DNA of 64,000 nt from an uncultured Gemmatimonadales bacterium (GTDB taxonomy: Bacteria > Gemmatimonadota > Gemmatimonadetes > Longimicrobiales > Gaopeijiaceae). Below the pieces are notes generated by a model. That model was not told where the DNA came from. It was given only the letters and a program-made list of their open reading frames with translations, and did no database searches. The translations under genes were made by a program, and so were the position numbers. The DNA is taken from assembly GCA_937919655.1 (NCBI GenBank), contig CALFPJ010000015.1, forward strand, positions 1 through 64,000. The letters run 5' to 3'. This document shows, one piece after another, positions 35,252 to 45,700 of the stretch (position 1 is the stretch's first letter; every line of letters starts with the position of its first letter).

Positions 35252-37642
35252 CTACCGATGTATTCCCCTCAGCTTCTCATTGAAGAAGCCCGCCTGGCGT
35301 CGAACGAGGTCGTAACGGCTGGCCTCTGTGGCCACAACATGCGGCTCGACCGGGTAGACCATCACCTCGAAGTCCTTCTCCAATTCGATCAACCGCTGAA
35401 CCAACCGGGCGGCGTCCTGGAAGTGCACGTTGTCGTCCATGAGCCCATGTGTGATGAGCAGTGGGTCGGACAGCCCCTCCGCGTAGTAGATGGGACTCGA
35501 GATGCGATAGGCTTCGGGGTTCTCGTGGGGCACGCCCAAGATTCGGCTCGTCCATCCATCACTGTAGTGAGCCCAATCGGTGACCGCCGCGCGCGCGATT
35601 CCGGCTCGGAAGACGCCTGGGTAGCGGAAGAGCGACGTCAGGGTCAGGAAGCCGCCGTATGACACGCCGTAAATTCCGATCCTGTCTGGGTCGACGTCCG
35701 CGTTATGTGCGAGCCAGCGGGCTGCGGCCACGGCACCGTCTGTGTCCTTGATGCCCATGCTCTCGGCAATGTCAGTGCGGTAGTCGCGGCCGTAACCAGC
35801 ACTGCCCCGGTAGTCGAAGTCGAGCACCGTGTATCCCTGCTCGAGCATGTATTGGATAAAGCCCAGGTGGTGGTCGTACCCGTACACGCTGTAGCCACGG
35901 TGCGCGAACTGGCGATATCCGCCTCCGTGAATGTGAACGATCGCCGAGCGTTCCGCGTTCGGGACGTCGGGGCGGAAAAGAGCCCCCCACAGAGGACCTC
36001 CATCTGGGTGGGCGAACGTAACAATCTCCGCCCTCGTGAGGGGGTGCTCCCAATAATTGTCGGACCCGCTCACCGTGACGCGCGTCGGAGCAGAGCCCGG
36101 GTTCGCAGCCATCATGAACAGATCAGGAAGACGAATGCTCTCGCTGCTCACGACGGCCAGGCGCCGTCCGTCCGGCGACCACCACCCCTCATGGCGCCCC
36201 ACTTCGCTGGTAAGGCGCACCACCTGCCCACCCCGCGCGGGCATGCGATAAAGATGGTCCTCCGCAGGATGCTCTCGGCTGGTCTGTAGAAGCCACGTGC
36301 TGCGGTCTGGCGACAAGCTGGCCCCGCGAACTTCCCACGGGCCCTCAGTAAGGGGCGTCACGGCACCGTCGAGTCCGAGCAGGTATAGATGACTCCATCC
36401 GCTCCGCTCTGACGCGAAGGCCAGTTCGTCCGCGGACACCCATTCCATAAGCGTAGGTCCGCTGTTCGCCTGCACAGGGGGGCCACCGATCCAGGCATCG
36501 TCGTGATCGTGGGTCAGAATTCGGGCGCTCGCCGCGACAAGGTCGATCTCGGCGACCCACAGGTCTTCATCGTCCTCTCCCAGGAACTGCGCGACAGCCC
36601 GGGTACCTTGGGAATTCCAAGACAACCGGGACGGCCTGGTGTTTTCCTCGTCATCCTTGTCGACATCGACCCACCGCACAGTGATGGAGTCCAGTGGAAC
36701 GTTGGGGTCGACCCGCACCACGCCGAGTCGATACACGTCGCGGGGCTCGCCGACCTTGGAACGCGCGTCAAGAACCTCCGTGTATCCGGACTCGTCCACA
36801 TAGTTCGCATACTGGGTGGCAGGTCGCTGGGAGCTGGGTGTTCGGGCCCGGAACGTCAGCCAGCTGCCGTCGGGCGATAGCTGGATTTGATCGACCCGGA
36901 CGCCTGCCCCCACAGGGATCGCCTGGGAGGGGGCGAGTTGGCTCAAGCGGGCCGCCTCGGCTGTGCGGTCCGAGATCTGCCCTTGGGTACGCACGTGGGC
37001 GAAGAGCTCCTGCTGTTGCGCCCGCAACCAGGCCGCCGCGTCGGTCTGACTGGGCGTCGTCCGTTCGATGCGGGCCGCCAAAGGCGCGAGCCCGCCTCCC
37101 TGGACATCGTAGCGATACAGGGCACTCCCGACTTCGAAGTCGACCGCGGCCCCGTCCGCTGAGAAGTGTGGCTCCCGGATTGGCTGGTCCAAAGCCACAA
37201 CTCGCCGACTGCCGCGGGCCGCGTCGTGCAGGTAGAGGCTTCCACCCCCGACCCACGCAGCCCGGATCCCATCTGGGCTCCGTTGAACGTCGGCCCCTGG
37301 GACCGCGTGCCGATCCTCAAGGGGGACTTCCTCCACCCAGTCTCCGGCGGGCCCAGCCAGGAACCACGCGTCCTCATCTGCAACGTCGTCGCTGGCAGGC
37401 GTGCGGCTCCATCGGAAGAAGACGCCCGACCCGTCAGGGGCCCAACGCACGTCCCGTACTCCCAAGCCCAGCCACCGATCATTATGGGACACATCACGGA
37501 GGGTGAGCGGACGGGCCACTGCGGTAGCCGCCGTCAGCTCGGACTGCCGCACCGGCGTGGCCTCGCGTCCTTGAGCTGCGAGCGATACCGAGGACGGTAC
37601 AGTCGAAAGGACGGCTAGCAAAAAAACAGATGTGCGGCGCAT
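35252..37642 (-). CDS. Secreted S9 family prolyl oligopeptidase/DPP-like peptidase
   Basis: The 796-residue serine peptidase starts at 37642, where MRRTSVFLLAVLSTVPSSV forms a signal peptide ending at SLAAQ; the longer frame to 37798 is not signal-like. An N-terminal beta-propeller (about 50-520) is followed by an alpha/beta-hydrolase domain. The nucleophile is in GVSYGGFLT (about residue 660), the Asp in LITHGLMDDNVHF and the His in PVEPHVV. This matches the DPP-IV/acylaminoacyl-peptidase group, which removes dipeptides or cleaves short peptides in the periplasm. Divergent from the pseudogene at 37749. Confidence 0.92.
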   Translation of the reverse strand: MRRTSVFLLAVLSTVPSSVSLAAQGREATPVRQSELTAATAVARPLTLRDVSHNDRWLGLGVRDVRWAPDGSGVFFRWSRTPASDDVADEDAWFLAGPAGDWVEEVPLEDRHAVPGADVQRSPDGIRAAWVGGGSLYLHDAARGSRRVVALDQPIREPHFSADGAAVDFEVGSALYRYDVQGGGLAPLAARIERTTPSQTDAAAWLRAQQQELFAHVRTQGQISDRTAEAARLSQLAPSQAIPVGAGVRVDQIQLSPDGSWLTFRARTPSSQRPATQYANYVDESGYTEVLDARSKVGEPRDVYRLGVVRVDPNVPLDSITVRWVDVDKDDEENTRPSRLSWNSQGTRAVAQFLGEDDEDLWVAEIDLVAASARILTHDHDDAWIGGPPVQANSGPTLMEWVSADELAFASERSGWSHLYLLGLDGAVTPLTEGPWEVRGASLSPDRSTWLLQTSREHPAEDHLYRMPARGGQVVRLTSEVGRHEGWWSPDGRRLAVVSSESIRLPDLFMMAANPGSAPTRVTVSGSDNYWEHPLTRAEIVTFAHPDGGPLWGALFRPDVPNAERSAIVHIHGGGYRQFAHRGYSVYGYDHHLGFIQYMLEQGYTVLDFDYRGSAGYGRDYRTDIAESMGIKDTDGAVAAARWLAHNADVDPDRIGIYGVSYGGFLTLTSLFRYPGVFRAGIARAAVTDWAHYSDGWTSRILGVPHENPEAYRISSPIYYAEGLSDPLLITHGLMDDNVHFQDAARLVQRLIELEKDFEVMVYPVEPHVVATEASRYDLVRRQAGFFNEKLRGIHR

Positions 37643-37748
37643 ATCTCTACTCCGAAAGTGGCAGTCGCTTGTGGGCTCGGATGCGGCCCCCAACATTCCG
37701 CGCGGATGTTGAGCCCGCCGCATCCAGGCCACGTACCGGGGGAGCCCC

Positions 37749-38945
37749 TTGAAGCATCTTGCCGCCTTAGTCCTGCTCGCGTCTACCCTTGCCGGCATGA
37801 GCGTCGGTGGGGTCGCCCCTCCGGAATCGGACGGAAGCCAGTCGGTGAACGCCGTTTTCCGCGCTGGGCATCTGGCCCGGGACCCTCAGATCGCCCCGGC
37901 TTACCTCGATCGGCGTCTGGACTGGAACCCTTAGACCGCGGCCAATTACCTCGATGGGCGCCTGGACTGGTGGTTGGCATGGCCGAACGCGGCCCGAGAC
38001 CACGGCACCGCCTGCGTCTCATGCCACACCGCTCTGCCGCACGCGCTCGCGCGTCCGTCTCTTCGTCAGGCCCTAGGAGAACGCACGCGACCGACTGGGG
38101 AACAGCAGATGATGGACAATGTCACGCGGAGGGTACGCCTATGGCGGGATGTGGAGCCGTTCTACCCCGACCAGAAGCACGGTCTCCCGAAGACCAGTGA
38201 GTCGCGGGGCACCGAAGCCGTCCTGAACGCCCTGATCCTCGCGACCCGAGACGCCGACACGGGCGTTCTCAGTGTGGACGGCCAGCGCGCCTTCGCGAAC
38301 GTCTGGGCCCTGCAAATGCAGACCGGAGACCTGCAGGGTGCATGGTCTTGGCTCAACTTCGGTCTCGAGCCTTGGGAGGCGTCCGCGTCTCCGTTCTTTG
38401 GGGCAGCGCTGGCGGCGATCGCCGTCGGCACGGCGTCCGAGGGTTATGCCAGCACGGAGAGCGCCGCGCCCAAGGTCGAGCTGCTGCGCGCGTATGTGCA
38501 AAAGGAAGTTGAGAGCCAATCGCTGTTCAATCGGCTCATGGCGTTGTGGGCCTCAGGCAAACTGCCCGGCTTGCTTTCACAGGCCCAACGCGAGGCCATC
38601 GTCACGGCGGCGAGTGCTGCACAATCCGCTGACGGCGGCTGGAGTATGCCATCGCTCGCGCCTTGGGGGCGCATCGGCGACTCGATTTTGAGTGGAACAA
38701 GCGACGGCTTCGCCACGGCCCTGACCCTCCTAGCGATGCAACAGGCCGGGGGGCCTCACACAGCGCATTCGATGACCTCGTTGGAGAAGGGGCGCGCGTG
38801 GCTGATCGCCAATCAGGATTCACGGACAGGGTCCTGGCCGGCTTCATCGATCAACAAGGAGAGCGATCCCAATTCGGACCGAGGGAAGTTCATGAGCGAC
38901 GCAGCAACTGCGTATGCCGCGCGGTTCCTGGCGGGTGGAGGCTAA
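37749..38945 (+). pseudogene. CxxCH/terpene-cyclase-like repeat protein interrupted by an in-frame TAG
   Basis: From a TTG start (ribosome-binding site GGGGGAG) the frame encodes a signal peptide (KHLAALVLLASTLAG), then runs into TAG at 37932-37934. The same frame continues to 38945 with a haem-like CVSCHTALPHALARP motif and alpha/alpha repeats resembling prenyltransferase/squalene-cyclase modules (GGWSMPSLAPWGRIGDS; NQDSRTGSWPA). The stop falls where a 45-base, 15-codon segment is imperfectly duplicated (YLDRRLDW, then YLDGRLDW). The duplication probably created the stop, or a sequencing/assembly error did. Re-initiation at 37974 would leave the CxxCH protein without a signal peptide, so it would not be matured. 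Homologues are of unknown function. Confidence 0.65.
37901..37970 (+). repeat. Imperfect 45-base tandem duplication
   Basis: The 25-base core at 37901-37925 (TTACCTCGATCGGCGTCTGG...) recurs at 37946-37970 with two mismatches, at a spacing of 45 bases. The spacing keeps the frame, and the intervening copy contains the TAG that breaks the gene. Confidence 0.7.
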
Positions 38946-39030
38946 GGCGCGGCGCAGCGTCAGGTGCGCGTAGCACGAAGCCACCCACGGCAGGCCGGAG
39001 CGTCCCGCGGCACCCTCGACCTGCTGCGGC

Positions 39031-39789
39031 TCAGGCCTTCGCACGCCCAGTGAGGGCGGCGACCGCAACGAGCCAATCCGCGTTGCCAGGCCGAAGGATG
39101 TGAGGCTGAACGATGGCTTCACTGCTGGCGAGAGCCCCTGCATAACCAGGCCGCGGGGAGAAAGTCACGAGCCTGCCGTCGGCTGCTTCAGACCCCAACT
39201 CTAGGTCGCCCGTCTTTCCGCTCATGAGCCTAATGCCCGCCCCATGACGTTTGGCCAGGGCCTCCTTGGCCGCCCAAGTTCGGATGAAGGCCACACCCTG
39301 GTCTGCCTCCGCAGTCGCCCGCAGTTCTTCGGCTTCACGCTCCGAAAACCAACGGGAGGCGATCGAAAGCGCTCGGGACACTTCGCGGTATCGCTCCACA
39401 TCGAGACCCAAGCTCGCCGACGAAGACACTGCAATACAGAGAAGTTCACCGGAGTGCGTGACCGAAAAGGTGAGCCTCAGCGGGTCGCCGACGGTCGGCA
39501 CCAACGTCGGCTTGCCACCCGGGGACGTCACGATGCGCAGGGACTCCGAATCACGCGCCAGATACGTGCCGAGAATCACCCGGAGAGCCACGCGCCTCGC
39601 CATTAACGCTCGGCGCGGCTCTTCGCGAGTCACAGCCCCGACCCGGATCCTGTCCTCCTCGGCTACTGGCGCGGCTTCAGCGAGCGAGAGGAAGGCCTCT
39701 TCTTGGTGGTCGATCACCCATACGTCGGGACGGGACGGGCGTTCGGCAAATCGGCCCGCAGCACCGTCAGCAGCGGACTGTAGGGTCAC
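39031..39789 (-). CDS. 4'-phosphopantetheinyl transferase of the Pfa operon
   Basis: The 252-residue protein is a Sfp/Gsp-type phosphopantetheinyl transferase. It has PGGKPTLVP with TFSVTHSGELLCIAVS, the metal-binding LGLDVERYREV (about residues 126-136), and FIRTWAAKEALAKRHGAGI (about 168-186). It should load CoA-derived phosphopantetheine on the four ACP domains of the upstream synthase, as PfaE does in marine bacteria. Its start overlaps the end of the KS-CLF-AT-DH gene by 4 bases, so it is the last gene of the operon. Confidence 0.9.
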   Translation of the reverse strand: MTLQSAADGAAGRFAERPSRPDVWVIDHQEEAFLSLAEAAPVAEEDRIRVGAVTREEPRRALMARRVALRVILGTYLARDSESLRIVTSPGGKPTLVPTVGDPLRLTFSVTHSGELLCIAVSSSASLGLDVERYREVSRALSIASRWFSEREAEELRATAEADQGVAFIRTWAAKEALAKRHGAGIRLMSGKTGDLELGSEAADGRLVTFSPRPGYAGALASSEAIVQPHILRPGNADWLVAVAALTGRAKA

Positions 39790-42700
39790 GTTCCTCGAGC
39801 GCGGGCACGGACCGCGAACGACGGCATTTCATAGATCCTCAGTCCGTCCACCCACTGCGTGCCATAGACCATCAACGTGACCGACTCGCCGGGTACGATA
39901 TCTACGCTCACGGCCTCTACCTCGGTCACGATGTTCTCCCTTAGGGGCACCACTTGGCCGCGATAACGCCAAGACACCGGAATGCCGATGACGGGCTGGT
40001 CGAAGACCGGATCCACGAGGTCGTCCAGCCATCCCTTCAGCGACATCAGCGCACGTGCTGACTGCATCAGACCCTCGAGGCCGAGAGAGCCCGGTTGTAC
40101 CGGATCTCCGAAGAAGTGCGCCTGGAAGTACCACGCGTCCGGCCGAATCGCTTGCGTCGTGCGTATCCTGCCCAGTCCATCCTTCCCGGCATCCGGCCAG
40201 AAGCCCGTTACCGCATCGAGCATCCGCATCTTCGGACCGTCCATCCCGGGGAGATGAGCGAGCACTCCGCCGCCGTCCTCAAGCGGGAGTGCGGCCGTCG
40301 GCGACACCTCATCGCGACGGGCCCGCATCTCGTCGGTGGTCGCGAGTCCTCGCTGATCCTTAAGGATCTCCGGGCTAAAGAACCCGAAGCTGGTCGTCAG
40401 GTGCATGACCGGCCCCTCGTCGGACTCACACGTCACTTTGAAGAAGACGATGCTCGTGCCCGCAGCCTCGACGTGATGCGTCAGCTGCGTCGTCATCCGA
40501 AGCGTGCCCGTCCCGGGATGCACCGGACGACTGAGGACGCAGTCGTCCCCGTCGAGGTTGCGGAAGGCCACATCGCCGGGTGTTTCGACAAAGAAATTCA
40601 GATATGATGCGAACCAGCCACAAGGTTGCAACAGGGCTTCGAGCAGGACGGCGAAAGGCATCTCGCCTTGTCCTTCGTCGAAGTACCACGCCTCCGGATC
40701 CACGTCGAAGTTAGACGCCATCACGCCCGCCTGCGCTGAGCCCGGCGGCACGTCCACGGAGACAATGCTGCTCACGAAGTGATACGGCGGACCCGGTAAC
40801 CTCGGGCAGCTGAGCGGTCCGTCGTACTTAGTGAACATCTCGCCGAACGCGTCGCTCGGCTTGCCCCAAGCACAAGCCAGAAGCGCCTCATAGTCCCCAC
40901 GCACATCGCTACCTGCGGGACCCACAAGCCGAGCTGGCTCGGCACCCGCAAGTAACTCGCGTCGGGTCGTGAGCGGGTAGTCCGGGACTAGGCGCATACC
41001 AAACCGCCGGCATCCGAAGACCTTGAATCCGTCGCTCTTGCACAGAAGCGCCGCGTAGACCTCAGGCACGTCGCCATCGATGACTTCTTCGATGAAGACC
41101 TCGTATTCCAGGCTGTGAGGCCCGTCCGGCACTACCTGGCCCCGACACAGGAAGCGGGCCATCTCGCCCGGCATCGGCTCAAAACGCCACCCGTCACGGT
41201 AGATGGAGAAGCCCATCGCGGCCATCGCGAAGGACAGCGCCTGGGTCGCCGCATCCGCCATGAGCGTACCGGGCATGCAGGGGTCGTTCTTGAAATGACC
41301 GTCGTAGAACCATGTGTCGACGGGAACGTCGGCCACAGCTCGGAGATAGCCCCGACCCCAGGGACCTCCCGTGGGGTCGAATTCGGGGACGGCATCAAGC
41401 AGCTGCAGGCGGCCCGACCCGATTGAGGGGGTCCGCGTGTGACACGCTGCCATCTCGAAGCCCTCGCCAAAGCAGCGATAGGCGTCGCCATTCACGAAAT
41501 GCTGGACGTCTTCCGCTGAGAAGTTGCGCTTCTTGGTCAGACAGGGAGCCGGATCCAGTCGAGCATCAGCCTTCGGCTCGTCCTCAGCGGCGTCCCATAG
41601 AACCCCTCCGGAAGTGGCAAGCTCTTCCTCGGTGAAGAATCCAGCTTGCCCATTGCGCACGGTGATCAGAAGTCGATCCCCGATGTGACAGTCGTAGTGG
41701 AAAAAGAAGAGGCGGACATCGCCGGTCTTCGCGTGACCGTCCACATGGATGTCGTAGCGGAGCGTATCACCTGCCGCCGGCAGATCGCCGTGGAAGGTCA
41801 GATCACACCCGAGCAGGCGATAAACACGGTCGCCCTTGTTTAGGAAGTCCGCGCCTAGCCACGAAATGAGCAGGAGATCCGCCTGGCCGGACTCAATGAC
41901 CGCTCCGGGTGCCATTCGCCCCGCATGGAGATACCACTCATCCGCCCGCACATCAGTCTCTGTCACGACCCGGCCCTTGGCCATGGAACCGGGTTCGCCC
42001 TCGATCAGGATCGCGCGGTCCGCGAGCAAAAGCGGAGGCTCCGGCATGCGTACCTGTCTCGCGTATCCGTCCTGTTGCTCGAAGAGCGCACCAAAGATCT
42101 CGGAGATCTTTCCGCCGGCGTGGATCTCGAGCTGCTCCCGTGTCAGGAAGGTCGGGCCCTGCGGGGCGGCGACCGGGACTATAAGGGCGGGGTTGACGAC
42201 GGCCAGGGGGTCGACCGCGGTTGCCGCGACGGCTGGGGTGGCGACCGCAGGTGCGGGGACAGAGTCGGTGCCGAAGGCGGGTGTGCCGACGCTGGGCGCG
42301 GCGACATGGGCTGAGATGGCACCGCCACCCGCCGCAGGCACGACCTCGGCACCTACATGCGCAGACCCGGCCCCCACCATCGTGCCGGAGCCTGGATGTA
42401 CGTGCGTTGAAGGTGCCAGAGTTGGAGCCGTATAGGACCCCGCGGCCGCGTTGCCCAGGGTGACGCTAAGGAACTGGTCATGTAGCTCCTTCTGTCGCCG
42501 CAGAAAATCCATGTGTGTTTGCGCGACAGAATTGAGCAACGCCATCGCTGGGTGTGCATCAGCGGATCCCTGTCCCGGGGCCGGCATCGCAACCGCCGGG
42601 CCGCTGGGGGCGCCAGTCGCGGCTATCGCAGGAGCGGAGGCAGGCGCCCCCACAGGTGCGCCTGCGGGCGTGGCCGTGCCCGAGCCTGCCGCGGAACTCA

Positions 42701-45700
42701 CGGGGCGGGCAGTGGACCCATTGGAGGCAAAGAGCCCGCTGAGGTCGTAGCCGAGCCCACCTGACGGAGGTGGGGACATCGCCTGCTGGGCTGAGGATGG
42801 GGCGTTCGATTCCATGGAGACTGCAGTGGTAGAGGTAAGCGTCGTGCCTTGCGGCCAAACGATGTCCGGCGAATGTGTCCGTAGCCGAAGCATAGGCCCG
42901 CTCACGACCGCCGCACCCAGTGCACCGACACGGAGGCCCGCCATGCGATCTGCATACTGGGTCAGATCCATAGGAATCCCGGCCGTCCACAAAGCCGCGA
43001 CCGAGCGAGCGAGGGGCTCGAGCCCCGCACCTTCGTGCGGATCCACGGCGACCACGATGTGTGGGCGACCTTCAAGGGTTCGGCCGATCGCGCTGGTCAG
43101 AAGCGCGCGCGGGCCATGCTCAATGAACACGCGCACGCCGTCCGCGTACGCCTGTTCAACGGTTTTGGGGAGGTCGATCGGTTCTAGCGCCTGCTGCGTG
43201 ATCGCATCTGCGGCCGCCTCGCGCGTGGGCACGTAGGCGCGGTTACCCGCGTTGGTGTAGAAACGGATCTCAGGGACTGAGCGCGTCTCGCGGGTGTGGA
43301 TGTCATTCCAATGCTTGGCAAACGGCTCCAGCGGTGCGCAGTGGACGACCATGTCGAGGCCGAGCGAAATCGCTCGACGACGGCCCACGGCGTCTACGAC
43401 CCGGCCGCACGCTTCAGCGTCGCCACCAATAACCACGTCTTCGTAGTGGTGGATCACGGTGATATAGACCCGCGATTCACCGTCCATAGCGGCCTCGATC
43501 TCGGCGAGCGGAGCCGCGATGCGCCAACACACCCAATTCGGATCCTCCCCCTCGGGGAGCCCCCAATACTGAGCTGCAGCGTGGCACGCGCCGGTGAGCT
43601 GGTTGGCGTACATCTCTGAGCCCTCAATGTCCTCCAGCATCGCGTCCAGGTCAGACCAGACCCCAAAAGCCAAGAGCGAATTTGTTTCGCCCGACGACAA
43701 GCCCATCGCCACCTGCGGCTGAATGCCGAGCACGCCCCGCGTAAATTCGGTGTGCGCCTGACACACGAAAGACGAACCGGTCAGCTGAGTCGCAGGAGAA
43801 AATGAAGTCACGTCAGCACCGTACAGTCGCTCCGCGAGATCGGGCGTCCCTGCGAATTTCGCGGCTAGGCTGTGGCCTATGCCAGGAAACGCGAGTAACA
43901 GATCCCGAGCAGCGCCTGGATATGCCGCGGCCGCACCTGTGTAACAGAAGGCCACTTCGCCTTCGACCGTACCTTCGCCGAAGTAGAGCCCCGGGCCAGT
44001 CGGACTCCGGCCCTGGTCGAGCTCGGCCAAGGAATGTGTCCTCAGTCTCTCAAGCTCCTGCTCAGTCTTGGCCACCAGCGCCAATCGCACCTCTCCCTGC
44101 AGCATCTGCACGTCGCTCGTGACCGCCTCGGCGAGCGCGGCCCGATCCTTCGCAGCATAAAAGCGGCAGACGGGCGTCATGAGCGCACTGATCGAGTCCA
44201 CGGTCTGGTTGGGAGCCGCCAGCAGGACCGATGCACCTCGACCCGAGAACGATGTGACAGCGACCTGGGAGTGGACCCCATCTTGCCTCCGCGGGGCCGG
44301 CCACGCGCCTGCTCGATCAAGGGTGACGCCCAGATGTGCGGTGACTGCCCCAGCCGCGACGTGGAGAAGGCCCGAGGCAGCATGCGCATGGCCGAACCGC
44401 GCGGTCACCTCACTCTCCCCAGCCGACGGCGTCAGAGAGATCTGTACCGCTACGGCTTCACCCTCTGCGCCAACTGGGACCACGCCTGACGTCGGCACAC
44501 CGACCGTGGCAAGCACCTGAACGCCTTGGGCCCGCGCATCCCTCTCTCGCATCAACACCATCGCAACCGCCGCGTCTCCCGGGCGTTGCCGGTCTTCCGG
44601 CAGCACTCGAGCCGCAGCGGCCTTGTGCGCAGATTCGTGCGAGAAGTCCGACGCGCCCACCAGCGCCGAGCTGATATGACCGGCCTGTAAGGCTCTGACG
44701 GCAAGTCCGAGCGCATCGATGCCTGATAGCTCTTCGCTGGCCACCGTGAAACCGGGCGCCGTCCAATCCCGCTGAGAATGAACTCGATTCGCTGGGATAT
44801 TGGGCATGCACCCGATGACATGGGCCGCCGTAAGCACCGGGGCCGATTCAGCGTTGGCGACCCTCCATCCGTCCGTGGGCGTCTGCGTATCGAGCAACTC
44901 AGGCAGGCGGACACGCAGTCCGTGTCTCGCCGCCTGCGGGTCTACGCTCATGCCTATGTACACACCCGTACTCGCCGCATCGACCGGCCCGATCTGACCC
45001 AGCGCCTCTTCCACGACCGCAAGAATAGAGGTCTGCTGCGCGAGACTCGCCTCAAGGTCTTTGGGAGGGAAACCAAGCCCCGCCATCTTAAGTACGATTT
45101 CCGGGGTTCTCGTGTCCTGGGCCTCACGAGCGGCCACTAGGCGTCCAACGAACGAGGTCAGTCCCACACTCTCGCCCGCGATCACACCAATCGCGCAGAT
45201 CGCGATGGGCTCGGCGGGCGTCGCCACAGCCGCCGGCCCCGAGTCCTGCGTCCGAATGGGCGCGGCCCCGGTCCATTCTTCGACGATCATGTGTGCGTTG
45301 TTGCCACCGAACCCGAAGTTGCTGATCGCGGCCCGCCTGGGACCGTCGGTCTCCCAAGGTTCGGGCTCCGACAGAACCCTGAAGCCGTATTCCGAAATCA
45401 CGTCCAGCGGGTCATCGCACGGCGTCGGCGGCAGCGTCTTGGCCTCAAACGAGGAGAGAACCTTGAGGAGGCTCGCAACACCCGACGCGGTAACGGGGTG
45501 ACCGATGTTCGCCTTGAGAGAACCCACGACCGGCTTCGCGTAGTCTCCCCAAACGCGCGCGAGGCTCTCGAGCTCGACCGTGTCACCGCGAGACGTGCCG
45601 GTAGCGTGGCACTCGATGAGTCCGACGTCTGCCGGACTCAAACCCGCCTGAGCGTACGCATTGCTCATCGCGCGGACCTGCCCGTCGGCAGAGGGAGCCA

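Noticed and set aside
37749-38945. The TAG in the CxxCH gene as pyrrolysine or another recoding event
   Set aside because: There is no sign of Pyl machinery, and the stop lies in a duplicated segment with no functional residue, so mutation or error is simpler.
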